A stretch of DNA of 64,000 nucleotides from UBA1494_A sp963973975 (GTDB lineage: Bacteria > Bacteroidota > Bacteroidia > Flavobacteriales_E > Vicingaceae): assembly GCA_963973975.1 (NCBI GenBank), contig CAXBCF010000004.1, positions 62,001-126,000 of the forward strand. Reading direction: 5' to 3'. Position 1 is the first letter of the stretch; each line of letters opens with the position of its first letter. The notes under the pieces are model-generated. The model searched no databases. It was not told the DNA's origin and saw only the letters and a program-made list of their open reading frames with translations. The position numbers and the translations under genes were made by a program. Shown here in pieces: positions 52,094-61,383 of the stretch.

Positions 52094-52555
52094 ATGAAAT
52101 CAAATTCTACCAAAAAGGAAAGCAAGCCAATAACTAATAAAACTCCCAAAGTGACAGGAGTTGGAGGTATTTTCTTTTTTTCTGAAAATCCTGATAAGAT
52201 CAAAGACTGGTACGCAGAGAATTTGGGCCTTGAAGTGAATCAATGGGGTTCGAGTTTTGAGTTTAGAAATGCCAACCGTCCTGAGGAGATCAATTATTTG
52301 CAGTGGAGTCCTTTCGAAAAGGGAAGTGCGTATTTTGCTCCTTCGAAAAAGGAGTTCATGGTCAATTACCGCGTTCAAAACATTGAAGCACTTGTCGCTA
52401 AACTAAAAGATAAGGGAGTAACAGTTCTCGATGAAATTGAAACATTCGATTATGGAAAGTTTGTGCACATAATGGATAATGAAGGCAATAAAATTGAACT
52501 TTGGGAACCAGTAGATGTGGTGTTCACAGAAATGAATTTGAAGACCACGAAATAA
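52094..52555 (+). CDS. VOC-family (glyoxalase-like) protein
   Basis: A 153-residue protein started at the ATG at 52094; the frame opens further upstream only inside tag in another frame. One vicinal-oxygen-chelate module pair: GVGGIFFFSENPDKIKDWYA, NLGLEVNQWG, YLQWSPFE, then FVHIMDNEGNKIELWEP with the metal-ligand Glu. Such proteins include glyoxalases, dioxygenases and resistance proteins; the substrate is unknown. Confidence 0.82.
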   Translation: MKSNSTKKESKPITNKTPKVTGVGGIFFFSENPDKIKDWYAENLGLEVNQWGSSFEFRNANRPEEINYLQWSPFEKGSAYFAPSKKEFMVNYRVQNIEALVAKLKDKGVTVLDEIETFDYGKFVHIMDNEGNKIELWEPVDVVFTEMNLKTTK

Positions 52556-52588
52556 AAGGCTAAGTTTATTCCTTATAATTAAAGTCAC

Positions 52589-53437
52589 TTGAAAATAACC
52601 CCACAATTTAATTATTACGAAACTCCAGAAGCGAACTGGAGGAAGAAAATCTATACCATCATCTTCGAAGCGGATACGCATAAGGGAAGACTGTTTGACA
52701 TCGTTTTGCTTTGCGCAATATTTGTTTCGGTTTTAGTGGTGGTTTTGGAAACCATTCCCACTTTACACCGAGAGTACTTTATGGCATTTTATATTGTTGA
52801 ATGGGTGTTCACCATCCTGTTTAGTATAGAGTATATTTTGCGATTACTTTCTGTTAAAAAGCCGCTTTTATATGCAACTAGCTTTATGGGATTGGTTGAT
52901 TTATTGGCTGTTTTACCAACATTTTTAAGTCTTTTTATTGTAGGTTCTCAGTATTTAATGGTCATTCGAATTATTCGCTTGGTTCGTATTTTTCGTATAT
53001 TTAAATTGGTTCATTTTCTCAATGAGGCGCAGATGTTGGGAAAAGCTTTGCGTGATAGTGTTTTTAAAATCATTGTTTTTATTGGGGTAGTTGTAATTAT
53101 TGTTTTAATTTTTGCGACACTTATCTTTATAATTGAAGGACCTGAAAATGGTTTTACAAGTATTCCAATGAGCATGTATTGGACGATCGTAACCATCACC
53201 ACAGTTGGTTATGGTGATATAGCTCCGCAAACAGTATTAGGAAGGTCCTTGGCGTCTATCATTATGTTGATGGGGTATGCAATTATTGCTGTGCCTACTG
53301 GAATTGTTACAGCTCAATTTACTCGCAAGCATGCCAACAAGTCTAGCATTAAAGGAACTGCCTGTCCAAATTGCTCAAAAGAAGGGCATGATTCGAATGC
53401 AGATTTTTGTAAATACTGTGGGTTTTCGTTGGAGTAG
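52589..53437 (+). CDS. voltage-gated-type potassium channel with a zinc ribbon tail
   Basis: A 282-residue Kv-like channel starting at TTG. Six membrane segments; S4 is RIIRLVRIFRIFKLV with arginines every third residue; selectivity filter TITTVGYGD, followed by the pore helix and S6. The C-terminus has a small CPNC...CKYC zinc-ribbon motif (residues about 262-279). Bacterial channels of this class probably set membrane potential; the physiological role is not known. Confidence 0.9.
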   Translation: MKITPQFNYYETPEANWRKKIYTIIFEADTHKGRLFDIVLLCAIFVSVLVVVLETIPTLHREYFMAFYIVEWVFTILFSIEYILRLLSVKKPLLYATSFMGLVDLLAVLPTFLSLFIVGSQYLMVIRIIRLVRIFRIFKLVHFLNEAQMLGKALRDSVFKIIVFIGVVVIIVLIFATLIFIIEGPENGFTSIPMSMYWTIVTITTVGYGDIAPQTVLGRSLASIIMLMGYAIIAVPTGIVTAQFTRKHANKSSIKGTACPNCSKEGHDSNADFCKYCGFSLE

Positions 53438-53466
53438 AGATATCTAATGTGATTATATAAGGAGTT

Positions 53467-53844
53467 ATGGATGAAAATGAATTGTCGTACAAAATAATCG
53501 GGGCAGCGATGGAGGTTCATCAGAACTTGGGACCGGGTTTGTTGGAGTCGGTTTATGAAGCTGCACTTGCGTATGATTTAATTGAAATGGGAATTGGAGT
53601 AAAAACTCAAGTTCCAGTTCCTTTAATTTATAAAGAGGTGAAACAGGATGTAGGTTATAGACTAGATTTACTAGTTGAAAATAAGGTCATTGTAGAAATA
53701 AAATCTCTTGAAAGATTAGCTCCTGTTCATTTTGCACAAACTCTAACTTATTTAAAATTATCTGATAAAAAGTTGGGCTTGTTGATCAATTTTAATACAA
53801 AGTTGCTGAAAGAAGGAATCCATAGAGTTGTAAATAAGTTATAA
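53467..53844 (+). CDS. GxxExxY-family nuclease-like protein
   Basis: A 125-residue member of the GxxExxY family (the motif GLLESVY is present near residue 24). The core has RLDLLVENKVIVEIKSLE, a D...ExK site of PD-(D/E)xK nucleases, then QTLTYLKL. The family is abundant and dispersed in Bacteroidota and other phyla; its role is unknown. It follows the channel gene by 29 bases and is followed 18 bases later by the repeat array at 53863-54200. Confidence 0.88.
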   Translation: MDENELSYKIIGAAMEVHQNLGPGLLESVYEAALAYDLIEMGIGVKTQVPVPLIYKEVKQDVGYRLDLLVENKVIVEIKSLERLAPVHFAQTLTYLKLSDKKLGLLINFNTKLLKEGIHRVVNKL

Positions 53845-53862
53845 GCTTTATCTCACGTAATT

Positions 53863-54200
53863 TTTCACGCCAAGCTCGCAGAGAATACGCTTAGCACGCA
53901 AGAAAATGTGCTAATCAAAAAAATAGGAATTAGATTTTGAAAGTTGAAATAGAGAAGCCTTCGCGCTCTTTGCGAAAAACTTTGCGCTTCTTTGCGAGAA
54001 AAAAGTAATGAAAATTTCACGCTAAGCTCGCAGAGAATACGCTTAGCTCGCTAAGAAAATGTACTAATCAAAAAAATGAGAATTAGACTTTGAAAGTTGA
54101 AATAGAGAAGTCTTCGCGCTCTTTGCGAAAACCTTTGCGCTTCTTTGCGAGAAAAAGGTAAGGAAAATTTTACGCAAAGGGTTCATCGAAAAAATTCACT
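53863..54200. repeat. inverted-end repeat, copies B1, B2 and partial B3
   Basis: Fills most of the gene-free 53845-54256 gap. B1 starts TTTCACGCCAAGCTCGCAG at 53863, B2 TTTCACGCTAAGCTCGCAG at 54015 (period 152), and B3 is a truncated start from 54167. Each full copy ends CTTCGCGCTCTTTGCGAAAA (from 53959 and 54112) then CTTTGCGCTTCTTTGCGAG. Left and right ends are imperfect inverted repeats. Both copies share a central TGTGCTAATC/TGTACTAATC and a GAAATAGAGAAG motif with the 46 kb array. Confidence 0.8.
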
Positions 54201-54256
54201 TAACTATAAATCTTAAAATCTAAGATCTATCACTCTAGTTTTTTTATTTTTGTTTC

Positions 54257-54625
54257 ATGAGTCATGAAATCGACAACTTTTATCTAAAAACAGAAGAACG
54301 GAATAGAAGTTGTTTACTTGCTTTGAGAAGCATTATTCTTGAGCAAGATGAGTTAGTTACTGAAACACTTAAATATGGAATGCCCTGCTTTTGTTACAAG
54401 AAAAAAATGTTTTGCTACTTGTGGACTGATAAAAAAACGGATGAGCCTTATATGCTTTTCGTTGAAGGAAAACACCTCAATCATCCAGCATTAGAATCAG
54501 GTAATCGGGCGCGAATGAAAGTTTTTAACGTCAATCCAAATCAGGATATTCCACTCGATACAATTAATCTTTTGCTAAACGATGCGTTGGATTTGTATAG
54601 AAATGGAACAATAAAAATTAAGTGA
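54257..54625 (+). CDS. DUF1801-family protein
   Basis: A 122-residue soluble protein with the DUF1801 features: LRSIILEQDELVTETLKYGM, PCFCYKKKMFCYLW, PYMLFVEGKHLNHPALESG, typical of the YdhG/YdeI group. Function unknown; some relatives take part in iron or metal homeostasis or antibiotic stress by proximity. A TATTTTTG element lies just upstream of the ATG. Confidence 0.75.
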   Translation: MSHEIDNFYLKTEERNRSCLLALRSIILEQDELVTETLKYGMPCFCYKKKMFCYLWTDKKTDEPYMLFVEGKHLNHPALESGNRARMKVFNVNPNQDIPLDTINLLLNDALDLYRNGTIKIK

Positions 54626-54754
54626 AGAAGAACAATTCCAAAGTTCAATCTGAGACTAATTCATCTTTTCTTTGAATTTACCTACATGCTTAAATAACAA
54701 ATTATTAACCTTAAGGTAACAAAAGGAAGCATTCTATTCTATTTATTTGATTCT

Positions 54755-55369
54755 ATGAAAAAATTAGCAATCTTATCAATTTTAGCGCTCTTTTTAAGTG
54801 GTTGTGCTGCATTTTATCAAGGTCAATTAGGGCCTTCAAATGTTGTATTTACAACCAATAATTTTCAAGTAACAAAATCGGTTCAAGGAGAGGCTAGTGC
54901 AAAATACTTTTTTGGAATTGGAGGAATAAAAAGAAGTGGATTGGTTAAAGAAGCTCGTGACAACATGTATGCAACTAATAAACTTCAAGCCAATGAAATG
55001 ATTACAAATGTTACATTGGATTCAAGGCATTATTTTCTACTTTATCCAATCTATTATAAACATACAGTATATGTTACAGCAGATGTTATTCGTGTAAATT
55101 CTACTGGCAATTTAGATGGTGAATCAATGAACAGTGAAAATTCAGAGAAAAGCCACCAAGAAATCATTAATAGTTTTGGAATAAAAGAAGGTTCGGAGTT
55201 ATATTTTAAAGCTAGAAAAGACCAAATGGTAAAATCGACTGTACAGACTATAAATTCTCCAATAATTACTGTTGATTTCAATTCTAATGGGAAAAAGGAA
55301 ATAACTCAAAAGCTGTATACTGATTTTTATATTAAAAAAGGAGATGAGTACATTTCACTAAGTAAGTGA
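54755..55369 (+). CDS. DUF6567-like lipoprotein
   Basis: A 204-residue lipoprotein (signal LFLSGC, Cys about residue 17). Mature domain has NNFQVTKSVQGEASAKYFFG, a helix (EARDNMYATNKLQANEMI), and strands NVTLDSRHYFLLYPI and KHTVYVTADVIRV. The pattern looks like DUF6567 in Bacteroidota. Role unknown; probably in the outer membrane. Confidence 0.7.
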   Translation: MKKLAILSILALFLSGCAAFYQGQLGPSNVVFTTNNFQVTKSVQGEASAKYFFGIGGIKRSGLVKEARDNMYATNKLQANEMITNVTLDSRHYFLLYPIYYKHTVYVTADVIRVNSTGNLDGESMNSENSEKSHQEIINSFGIKEGSELYFKARKDQMVKSTVQTINSPIITVDFNSNGKKEITQKLYTDFYIKKGDEYISLSK

Positions 55370-55401
55370 TGAACATTTTTTACAAAAAAATATTTTAAAA
55401 G

Positions 55402-56670
55402 CTACTTCTCAGCCAATAGCAGACCCTCTATTTTAACCGCAGTCAGTCTTGTTTGCATCTCACTCATCCATTCTTTAAATTCGGGAAGATGCTTTTTTTG
55501 GATAGGTTCAGCTGAAGGGAAGTCTTCTTTTAAGTGATCTACTTGTTTTCCGTATTTCCAAAAACGATAGCAAACATGTGGTCCGGTTGCCAAGCCGGTG
55601 CTTCCAACATAGCCGATCGTTTCACCTTGCCTAACACGCTGCCCAACTTTAGCGTTTCGTTTGCTCATGTGTAAATACTGTGTGGTGTAAGCACTGTTGT
55701 GTTTCACTTTTACATAATTGCCGTTGCCTCCTGTGTAACTAGCTTCAATCACAATTCCATCTCCAGTGCTCATAATTGGCGTTCCCGTTGGAGCAGCATA
55801 ATCAGTACCCAAATGAGCTTTCCAACGTTTTTGAACTGGATGAAAACGCTTCATGGTATAACGAGAACTCAAGCGACTGAATTTTAATGGTGATTTCAAA
55901 AATGCTTTCCGCAGACTGTTGGCTTCTTCGTCAAAATAATCTTCAGCTCCCTCTTGATTGAAATAAAAACCCAAGTAAGAACGATCGAAATGGTTGAACT
56001 CTACCGCTAAAATTTTACCAATGCCAATGGCTTCACCGTCGACGTATTTTTCTTCATAAATGGCTTTAAACCAATCTCCTTTTTGAATGCGGTAAAAGTC
56101 AATCGACCAAGCAAAAATCTCTGATAATTCTACTGCCAAATAAGGATTGGCATCTGCTTCTTGCAAAGTTTGATAAAGCGAAGAATTGATTATTCCGGCA
56201 ATGCTTTTTTCAACGATGCTGACCTCTTTTTCACCTTTATAAATTCGAACACTGTCTCGTAAATCATACACCACATACTCAATGGCATTGGGTTGGTAAA
56301 TAAAATACTGTGCTTTCCCAATGCTGTCTTTTGAAGCCAAAATGGTGTAATCTTTTCCAGCTGCCATTTTCCGAACATCAAAAATTTCTTTTGATTTTTT
56401 AGACAATAAATCAATGGTTACATAATCGATTTGATAAGGAAGTAGAATGTTGGCCAAAAATTCATTGCGCTGAATGGTTTTGTGAATCACCTCAAAGGAA
56501 TCGACCTCAATGCCAAATTGAATGGTTGTTTCAGGAATACTATCCAAGATTTCAACAACTGCTTGGTGTGTAGTATCTTGTTCGTTTTGCGATTTCTGAA
56601 TGAATAACAAAACAAAAATACCAAGTATAGCTGTGAGCAATCCGCTGATTAATCGAAGTCTTTTTCTCAA
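55402..56670 (-). CDS. M23-family peptidoglycan peptidase (LytM type)
   Basis: A 422-residue membrane-anchored protein: an N-terminal helix (LISGLLTAILGIFVLLF), a linker with an OapA/LysM-like region, then the M23 catalytic domain from about residue 265 with HLGTDYAAPTG (H-x3-D zinc ligands) and GLATGPHVCYRFW, where the usual H-x-H is H-x-C. This HxC form recurs in Bacteroidota and may still bind zinc. Starts at TTG overlapping the previous gene's TGA, which suggests coupling. Would cut peptide cross-links or activate amidases. Confidence 0.85.
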   Translation of the reverse strand: MRKRLRLISGLLTAILGIFVLLFIQKSQNEQDTTHQAVVEILDSIPETTIQFGIEVDSFEVIHKTIQRNEFLANILLPYQIDYVTIDLLSKKSKEIFDVRKMAAGKDYTILASKDSIGKAQYFIYQPNAIEYVVYDLRDSVRIYKGEKEVSIVEKSIAGIINSSLYQTLQEADANPYLAVELSEIFAWSIDFYRIQKGDWFKAIYEEKYVDGEAIGIGKILAVEFNHFDRSYLGFYFNQEGAEDYFDEEANSLRKAFLKSPLKFSRLSSRYTMKRFHPVQKRWKAHLGTDYAAPTGTPIMSTGDGIVIEASYTGGNGNYVKVKHNSAYTTQYLHMSKRNAKVGQRVRQGETIGYVGSTGLATGPHVCYRFWKYGKQVDHLKEDFPSAEPIQKKHLPEFKEWMSEMQTRLTAVKIEGLLLAEK

Positions 56671-57677
56671 GCCGAATGTTTTTTGAAAAATACATGTTCT
56701 TCAACCCAGGCTTTTCCCCAGTTTTCTTTTTCTTCATCAGACCATAATTCCGGATAAAATATTCGTTTTTGAAAACGCGGAGGTAAGTACTTTTGCCAAT
56801 TTGTTCCTCCGGTTGCAGCAATGTCTTCAGGATCTTTTTGCAAATAACGAGCTGCCGATTTGTAATGTACCAAAGGCCAATTGATGTTAACGTTCACATC
56901 AATGAATCGAATATGGTCGATTAATTCAGGGTCGTTTTTTTCTTCCTCGCTGAGTTTTGAATACAATTGCCAGATGTTTTTATCGGTGTATTCCAACGCA
57001 AGTTCTTGAAAGACTTTGGAATATTTTTTTTCAAATTGCTTGAGGGTCAATGTTTTTTCGCCAGTTGCTAATTCTGTTGCTCCCTTTTTCCAATAAATAA
57101 ATTCGTACATTTTTTCAATGTTCTGTTCATTGGTTTTCTCTGCGATGAACTCATTTCTATGGTCTTTGTCTACCAAGTTGTGAAAGTCGGTAGCGCAAAT
57201 TTCTATCATTCGGTACTGCCCTGATTGAAAGCCGCTTGCAGGGAGTAGCGCCATTCTAAACTGAAGAAATTGTTCTTTCTCCATGCCATTGATCATGATT
57301 TCGAAAGAGGCAGTGAGCGCTTTGAAATAGCCATTAATTCGCTTAACTCGCTCCTTTAGAAATTGTCCTGTTAGCTCCTTTTTATACCCTAATTGCCGCA
57401 TTTCGTGTAAGGTCAATTTGAAGTAGAGTTCAGTAATTTGGTGATACATGATGAAGATTTCTTCATCGGGAAAAGCCGTTTTAGGATTTTGTAAACTCAA
57501 CAAGGTATCGAGGTGAATGTAATCCCAGTAGGTTAAAAAATCCGAGTGAATCAAGCCATCCAAATAGGCGCCAAGGTCTTGTCCCATGGCAGCATATTTT
57601 TCTTTAAGCTGATTTACCTTGTCCAAAATATCTTCGGAGTGCTTTTGTGGAATGTCGTTTGGATTGGCTGTGCCCAT
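56667..57677 (-). CDS. tryptophan 2,3-dioxygenase-family protein
   Basis: Started at the ATG at 57677 (336 residues); the TTG 16 codons upstream is less likely. Helical family protein with TYWDYIHLDTLLSLQNPK, MYHQITELYFKLTLHE (heme-pocket His and substrate contacts), FRMALLPASGFQSGQYR and TGGTNWQKYLPPRFQKR. It would open the indole ring of tryptophan using heme and O2. The C-terminal motif GTNW replaces the GSSG seen in classical TDO, so this branch may use another substrate. Confidence 0.75.
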   Translation of the reverse strand: MGTANPNDIPQKHSEDILDKVNQLKEKYAAMGQDLGAYLDGLIHSDFLTYWDYIHLDTLLSLQNPKTAFPDEEIFIMYHQITELYFKLTLHEMRQLGYKKELTGQFLKERVKRINGYFKALTASFEIMINGMEKEQFLQFRMALLPASGFQSGQYRMIEICATDFHNLVDKDHRNEFIAEKTNEQNIEKMYEFIYWKKGATELATGEKTLTLKQFEKKYSKVFQELALEYTDKNIWQLYSKLSEEEKNDPELIDHIRFIDVNVNINWPLVHYKSAARYLQKDPEDIAATGGTNWQKYLPPRFQKRIFYPELWSDEEKENWGKAWVEEHVFFKKHSA

Positions 57678-57852
57678 AAAAAGTGATTTCTGCAAAAATA
57701 AGCTTTCAATAATACTTGCCGACAACTAAGCACAAAAGTTCTAACAATGTTATTTATTTAATAAATATTACAGTGTTAAATGCCGATTGAAAAAATTAAT
57801 AGAATAATAAGGCTTTAGCCGCAATTAGGCTATATTATTTTTCATTTCGGTA

Positions 57853-58082
57853 TTATTTTGTTTCCATCCACCTTGAAAATAGTAGATCGTGGACAAAATA
57901 TGCTCCATTTTCTTGAACGATTAACCCTTGTCTAAAAGCATGTTTAAAGCAACACGAACACTGCTTGCAGCACCTAAATTGTATTTTTGAATAAATTCCT
58001 GACCTTGCGGACTTTTTACTTTTTGCTCTTTTGCAATGATGTTATTTACGTGACGTAAAATACGTGATGCAAATAACATCAT
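57853..58082 (-). pseudogene. frameshifted 3' remnant of an AAA+ ATPase gene
   Basis: A fragment of a Bacteroidota-type archaeal-ATPase (AAA, C-terminal winged helix) on the minus strand. Frame 1 from ATG 58080-58082: MMLFASRILRHVNNIIAKEQ, KVKSPQGQEFIQKYNLGAAS, SVRVALNMLLDKG then stop; in another frame the sequence continues LIVQENGAYFVHDLLFSRWM then ETK and stop at 57853. The two pieces join into one family C-terminus only with a frameshift. The ATPase domain is absent, because leuS ends just upstream. So it is a decayed tail. Gap 57678-57852 holds nothing else. Confidence 0.6.
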
Positions 58083-58111
58083 GAGGATTGATTGTCGACT
58101 TCGTTATAGAG

Positions 58112-61069
58112 TCAAACCACCAAATTCACAATCTTTCCTGGCACAACAATCACTTTTTTAGGTGTTTTGCCTTCCAACCATTTTTGGGAGTTTTCATGTT
58201 CTAACACCGCTTTTTCGATGGCTTCTTTGCTTAAATCTAATGGAAGTTCGAGCATAAAGCGCATTTTCCCGTTGAAAGAAACCGGGTATTTATGGCTGCT
58301 TTCTACCAGATGCTTTTCATCGAATGAAGGATAAGCTGCTTGACTTACACTTTCACTATGCCCCATTTTTTGCCACAGTTCCTCTGCAATGTGAGGCGCA
58401 TAAGGAGCGAGCAAGATGCAAAGTGGTTCTAAAATTTCGCGCTTTTGGCAGTTGAGGTCGTTCAACTCATTCACGCAAATCATAAATGCCGAAACGGCCG
58501 TGTTGAATGAAAAACGCTCAATGTCTTCCGTAACTTTTTTGATGCATTTGTGCAGGGCTTTTAGTTCTTCAGCACTTGCTTTTTCTTCGCTTAAATTGAA
58601 CTTGTTGTCACTATCGTGGTACAAGCGCCAAAACTTGCGCAAAAAACGGTGAACACCCTCAATGCTATCCGTATCCCAAGGTTTGGATTGCTCCAAAGGC
58701 CCCAAAAACATTTCAAATAAACGCAAAGTATCTGCTCCGTAGTCAGCAACAATTTTGTCTGGATTAACGACATTTAGTTTTGATTTGGACATTTTCACGT
58801 TATCTTCTCTATCACAAAAAAAATCATTGCTCTCACCAAAGTATATTATTCCTCCATTTTTAGTATTATTTAGTTTGTAGTGTGCTTCTTTATCAAGGAT
58901 GTTGTTTTTATCTACTAAGCTTACATCAAGAAATCGTTTGATAGGAGTTATTTTGAGTTTGGTAAATGTATAGTCTCCGTAACCATCAAGTTCGCTTTCA
59001 AAAAAGTCACTAAAACATTTAATGGATTTTCTAAGAGTTAAAAAGTCTATATGTGTGTCTTCATCTTCATATTTCTCAACTAATTCTTTGGAAATAAAAT
59101 ATCTACGATTGTTTAGTTTTAACTGTAATGTTATTGTATGAAAGTCATCATAAGTATCTTCCTCAATATTGAAATTAAAATATCCTTCATAAATATAATT
59201 TGCATGATGCCCAATCATCCCCTGATTAATCAACTTCTGAAAAGGCTCTTCTACTTTCAAAAAGCCGCGGTCTTTTAAAAATTTGGTCCAAAAGCGGGCA
59301 TAAAGCAAATGGCCAGTAGCGTGTTCAGCTCCTCCAAAATAGAGGTCAACGTTTTTCCAATAGTCCAAACTTTTTTGGTCGGCAAAGCCATTTTTGCGCT
59401 CGGCATCCATGTAGCGGTACAAATACCAAGAGCTGCCTGCCCAACCTGGCATGGTACTCGCCTCTATTGGATTGCCATTATAGTTCCAATTCTTAGCTCT
59501 GGCCAATGGTGGCTCCCCATCTTCAGTGGGTAAATACTTATCCACTTCTGGCAATTCCAAAGGCAATTTTTCCTCAGGATAGGCTTTCGCAATTCCGTTT
59601 TCATAATATATGGGAATGGGTTCACCCCAATAGCGCTGTCGACTGAAAACAGCGTCTCGCAGGCGGAAATTAACTTGACCTTTGCCAATTCCTTTTTCCT
59701 CAATGACTTGAATTGCTTTTGCAATGGCTTCTTTTACAGACAAACCATTCAAAAATTCAGAGTTGATCAATTTGCCGTCTTTGCGGTCGTCGGCACCTTG
59801 GCTCACATCTTGTCCTTCAATCACTGGTGGAATTTCCAAGTCAAAATGGGTTGCAAAATCCCAATCTCTTTGGTCGCCACTTGGGACAGCCATTACTGCT
59901 CCTGTCCCGTAACCTGCTAATACATAATCTCCAATCCAAATCGGTACTTGTTTTCCAGTAAATGGGTGAACCGCAAATGCACCAGTAAAAGCTCCACTCA
60001 CTTTTTTTACTTCTGTCATGCGCTCACGCTCCGAACGAGAAGCTGCGTAGTTGATGTATGCTTCAATTTCTTCTTGTTGTTCAGCTGTTGTCAGTTGCTT
60101 CACCAATTCGTGTTCAGGCGCCATAACCATAAAAGAAACTCCAAAAATTGTATCGGGTCTTGTGGTAAATACTTCAATTTGTTCTTCTCTATTTTCCACT
60201 TCAAAGCGAATGCTAGCGCCTTTAGATTTTCCAATCCAGTTGCGCTGAATTTCTTTAATGGCATCCGACCAATCAATTTGATCCAAACCTTGCAACAAAC
60301 GCTCAGCATAAGCGGTAATGCGCATGCTCCACTGCTTCATTTTTTTGCGCTCCACTGGGTGACCACCACGCTCAGAAAGGCCGTCTTTGATTTCATCATT
60401 CGCCAAAACAGTTCCCAAAGCGGGACACCAATTGACAAATGAATCTGCCAAAAATGCCAAACGGTAATCCATTAAAATGGCTGCTTGTTCTTTTTCGTTT
60501 TTATTTTTCCACTCGGTTGAGGTAAAACTCAGTTCGCTGTCGGTATGAGCCTTTAAAGCTTCTGTTCCCTGTGTTTCAAAGTGAGCAATCAGCGATTGAA
60601 TGTCTTCTGCACAATCAGTTGCTTTGTTGTACCATGAATTGAATAATTTCAAGAAAATCCACTGTGTCCATTTGTAATATTCAGTATCTGAAGTGCGCAC
60701 TTCTCGACCCCAATCAAAAGAAAATCCAATGCTGTCGAGCTGTCTACGATAAGTTTTTATGTTTTCTTCAGTCGTGATTTTTGGATGCTGTCCGGTTTGA
60801 ATGGCGTATTGTTCTGCAGGCAAACCAAAAGAATCATAACCCATGGGATGCAAAACATTGAACCCTTTATGTCTTTTGTAGCGCGCTACAATATCAGAAG
60901 CAATGTAGCCCAGAGGGTGACCAACGTGTAAACCAGCACCCGAAGGATAAGGAAACATGTCCAAAACATAAAATTTAGGTTTTGTACTTTGATCTTCAGC
61001 GGCAAAACTTCGATTCTTTTTCCAAAATTTTTGCCATTTAGCCTCTAGTTCAGTGAAATTGTAATCCAT
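58112..61069 (-). CDS. leuS: leucyl-tRNA synthetase
   Basis: A 985-residue class I synthetase attaching leucine to tRNA-Leu. HIGH-type motif HVGHPLGY at 48-55, CP1 editing domain (about 230-440), KMSKS at about 759-763 and C-terminal anticodon domain. Two insertions beyond the E. coli length: one near 145-220, which I recall as typical of Bacteroidota, and one of about 135 residues (about 620-755) directly before KMSKS, rich in Asp, Glu, Lys and Asn, which looks unlike the smaller insertion there in relatives. Its ATG start at 61069 is clear. Confidence 0.95.
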   Translation of the reverse strand: MDYNFTELEAKWQKFWKKNRSFAAEDQSTKPKFYVLDMFPYPSGAGLHVGHPLGYIASDIVARYKRHKGFNVLHPMGYDSFGLPAEQYAIQTGQHPKITTEENIKTYRRQLDSIGFSFDWGREVRTSDTEYYKWTQWIFLKLFNSWYNKATDCAEDIQSLIAHFETQGTEALKAHTDSELSFTSTEWKNKNEKEQAAILMDYRLAFLADSFVNWCPALGTVLANDEIKDGLSERGGHPVERKKMKQWSMRITAYAERLLQGLDQIDWSDAIKEIQRNWIGKSKGASIRFEVENREEQIEVFTTRPDTIFGVSFMVMAPEHELVKQLTTAEQQEEIEAYINYAASRSERERMTEVKKVSGAFTGAFAVHPFTGKQVPIWIGDYVLAGYGTGAVMAVPSGDQRDWDFATHFDLEIPPVIEGQDVSQGADDRKDGKLINSEFLNGLSVKEAIAKAIQVIEEKGIGKGQVNFRLRDAVFSRQRYWGEPIPIYYENGIAKAYPEEKLPLELPEVDKYLPTEDGEPPLARAKNWNYNGNPIEASTMPGWAGSSWYLYRYMDAERKNGFADQKSLDYWKNVDLYFGGAEHATGHLLYARFWTKFLKDRGFLKVEEPFQKLINQGMIGHHANYIYEGYFNFNIEEDTYDDFHTITLQLKLNNRRYFISKELVEKYEDEDTHIDFLTLRKSIKCFSDFFESELDGYGDYTFTKLKITPIKRFLDVSLVDKNNILDKEAHYKLNNTKNGGIIYFGESNDFFCDREDNVKMSKSKLNVVNPDKIVADYGADTLRLFEMFLGPLEQSKPWDTDSIEGVHRFLRKFWRLYHDSDNKFNLSEEKASAEELKALHKCIKKVTEDIERFSFNTAVSAFMICVNELNDLNCQKREILEPLCILLAPYAPHIAEELWQKMGHSESVSQAAYPSFDEKHLVESSHKYPVSFNGKMRFMLELPLDLSKEAIEKAVLEHENSQKWLEGKTPKKVIVVPGKIVNLVV

Positions 61070-61163
61070 GGAGAAAAATTATTTAGGCAGCAAAAATACC
61101 ATTATTCAAAAGGAAATAGTTGGTGAGTAGTTTGAATAGTTTTATGAAAAGGTGGGATTTTAA

Positions 61164-61265
61164 ATTTTTAGTTTTTAATTTTTAATTGGAGCTATTTATT
61201 TAATTATCAATCAAAAATTGCTTAATCACTCTACTAGAATTTATTATTGATTAAAAACTAAAAAT
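61164..61265. repeat. inverted repeat in AT-rich gap
   Basis: ATTTTTAGTTTTTAAT (61164-61179) and ATTAAAAACTAAAAAT (61250-61265) are perfect inverted repeats in a gene-free 314-base gap (61070-61383). Otherwise the gap is low-complexity AT-rich sequence with no ORF or hairpin terminator. A similar motif is seen at 46848. Confidence 0.4.
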
Positions 61266-61383
61266 TAAACACTCAAAATTTAAATAGAAATATACCTGAA
61301 AACTAGTAGATGAATTTACTAGTTAACCATGAATGATTTTAAACACATGAGTTTCACCTTTGAAGTGAAAATAATGATAGCTT

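Noticed and set aside
53863..54200. CRISPR array or insertion sequence
   Set aside because: Same reason for CRISPR; no transposase or target duplications seen, so only a repeat element is claimed.
59464..60442. Several long open frames opposite or out of frame with leuS
   Set aside because: They overlap the well-supported leuS coding sequence on the other strand or frame and show no family motif; shadows.
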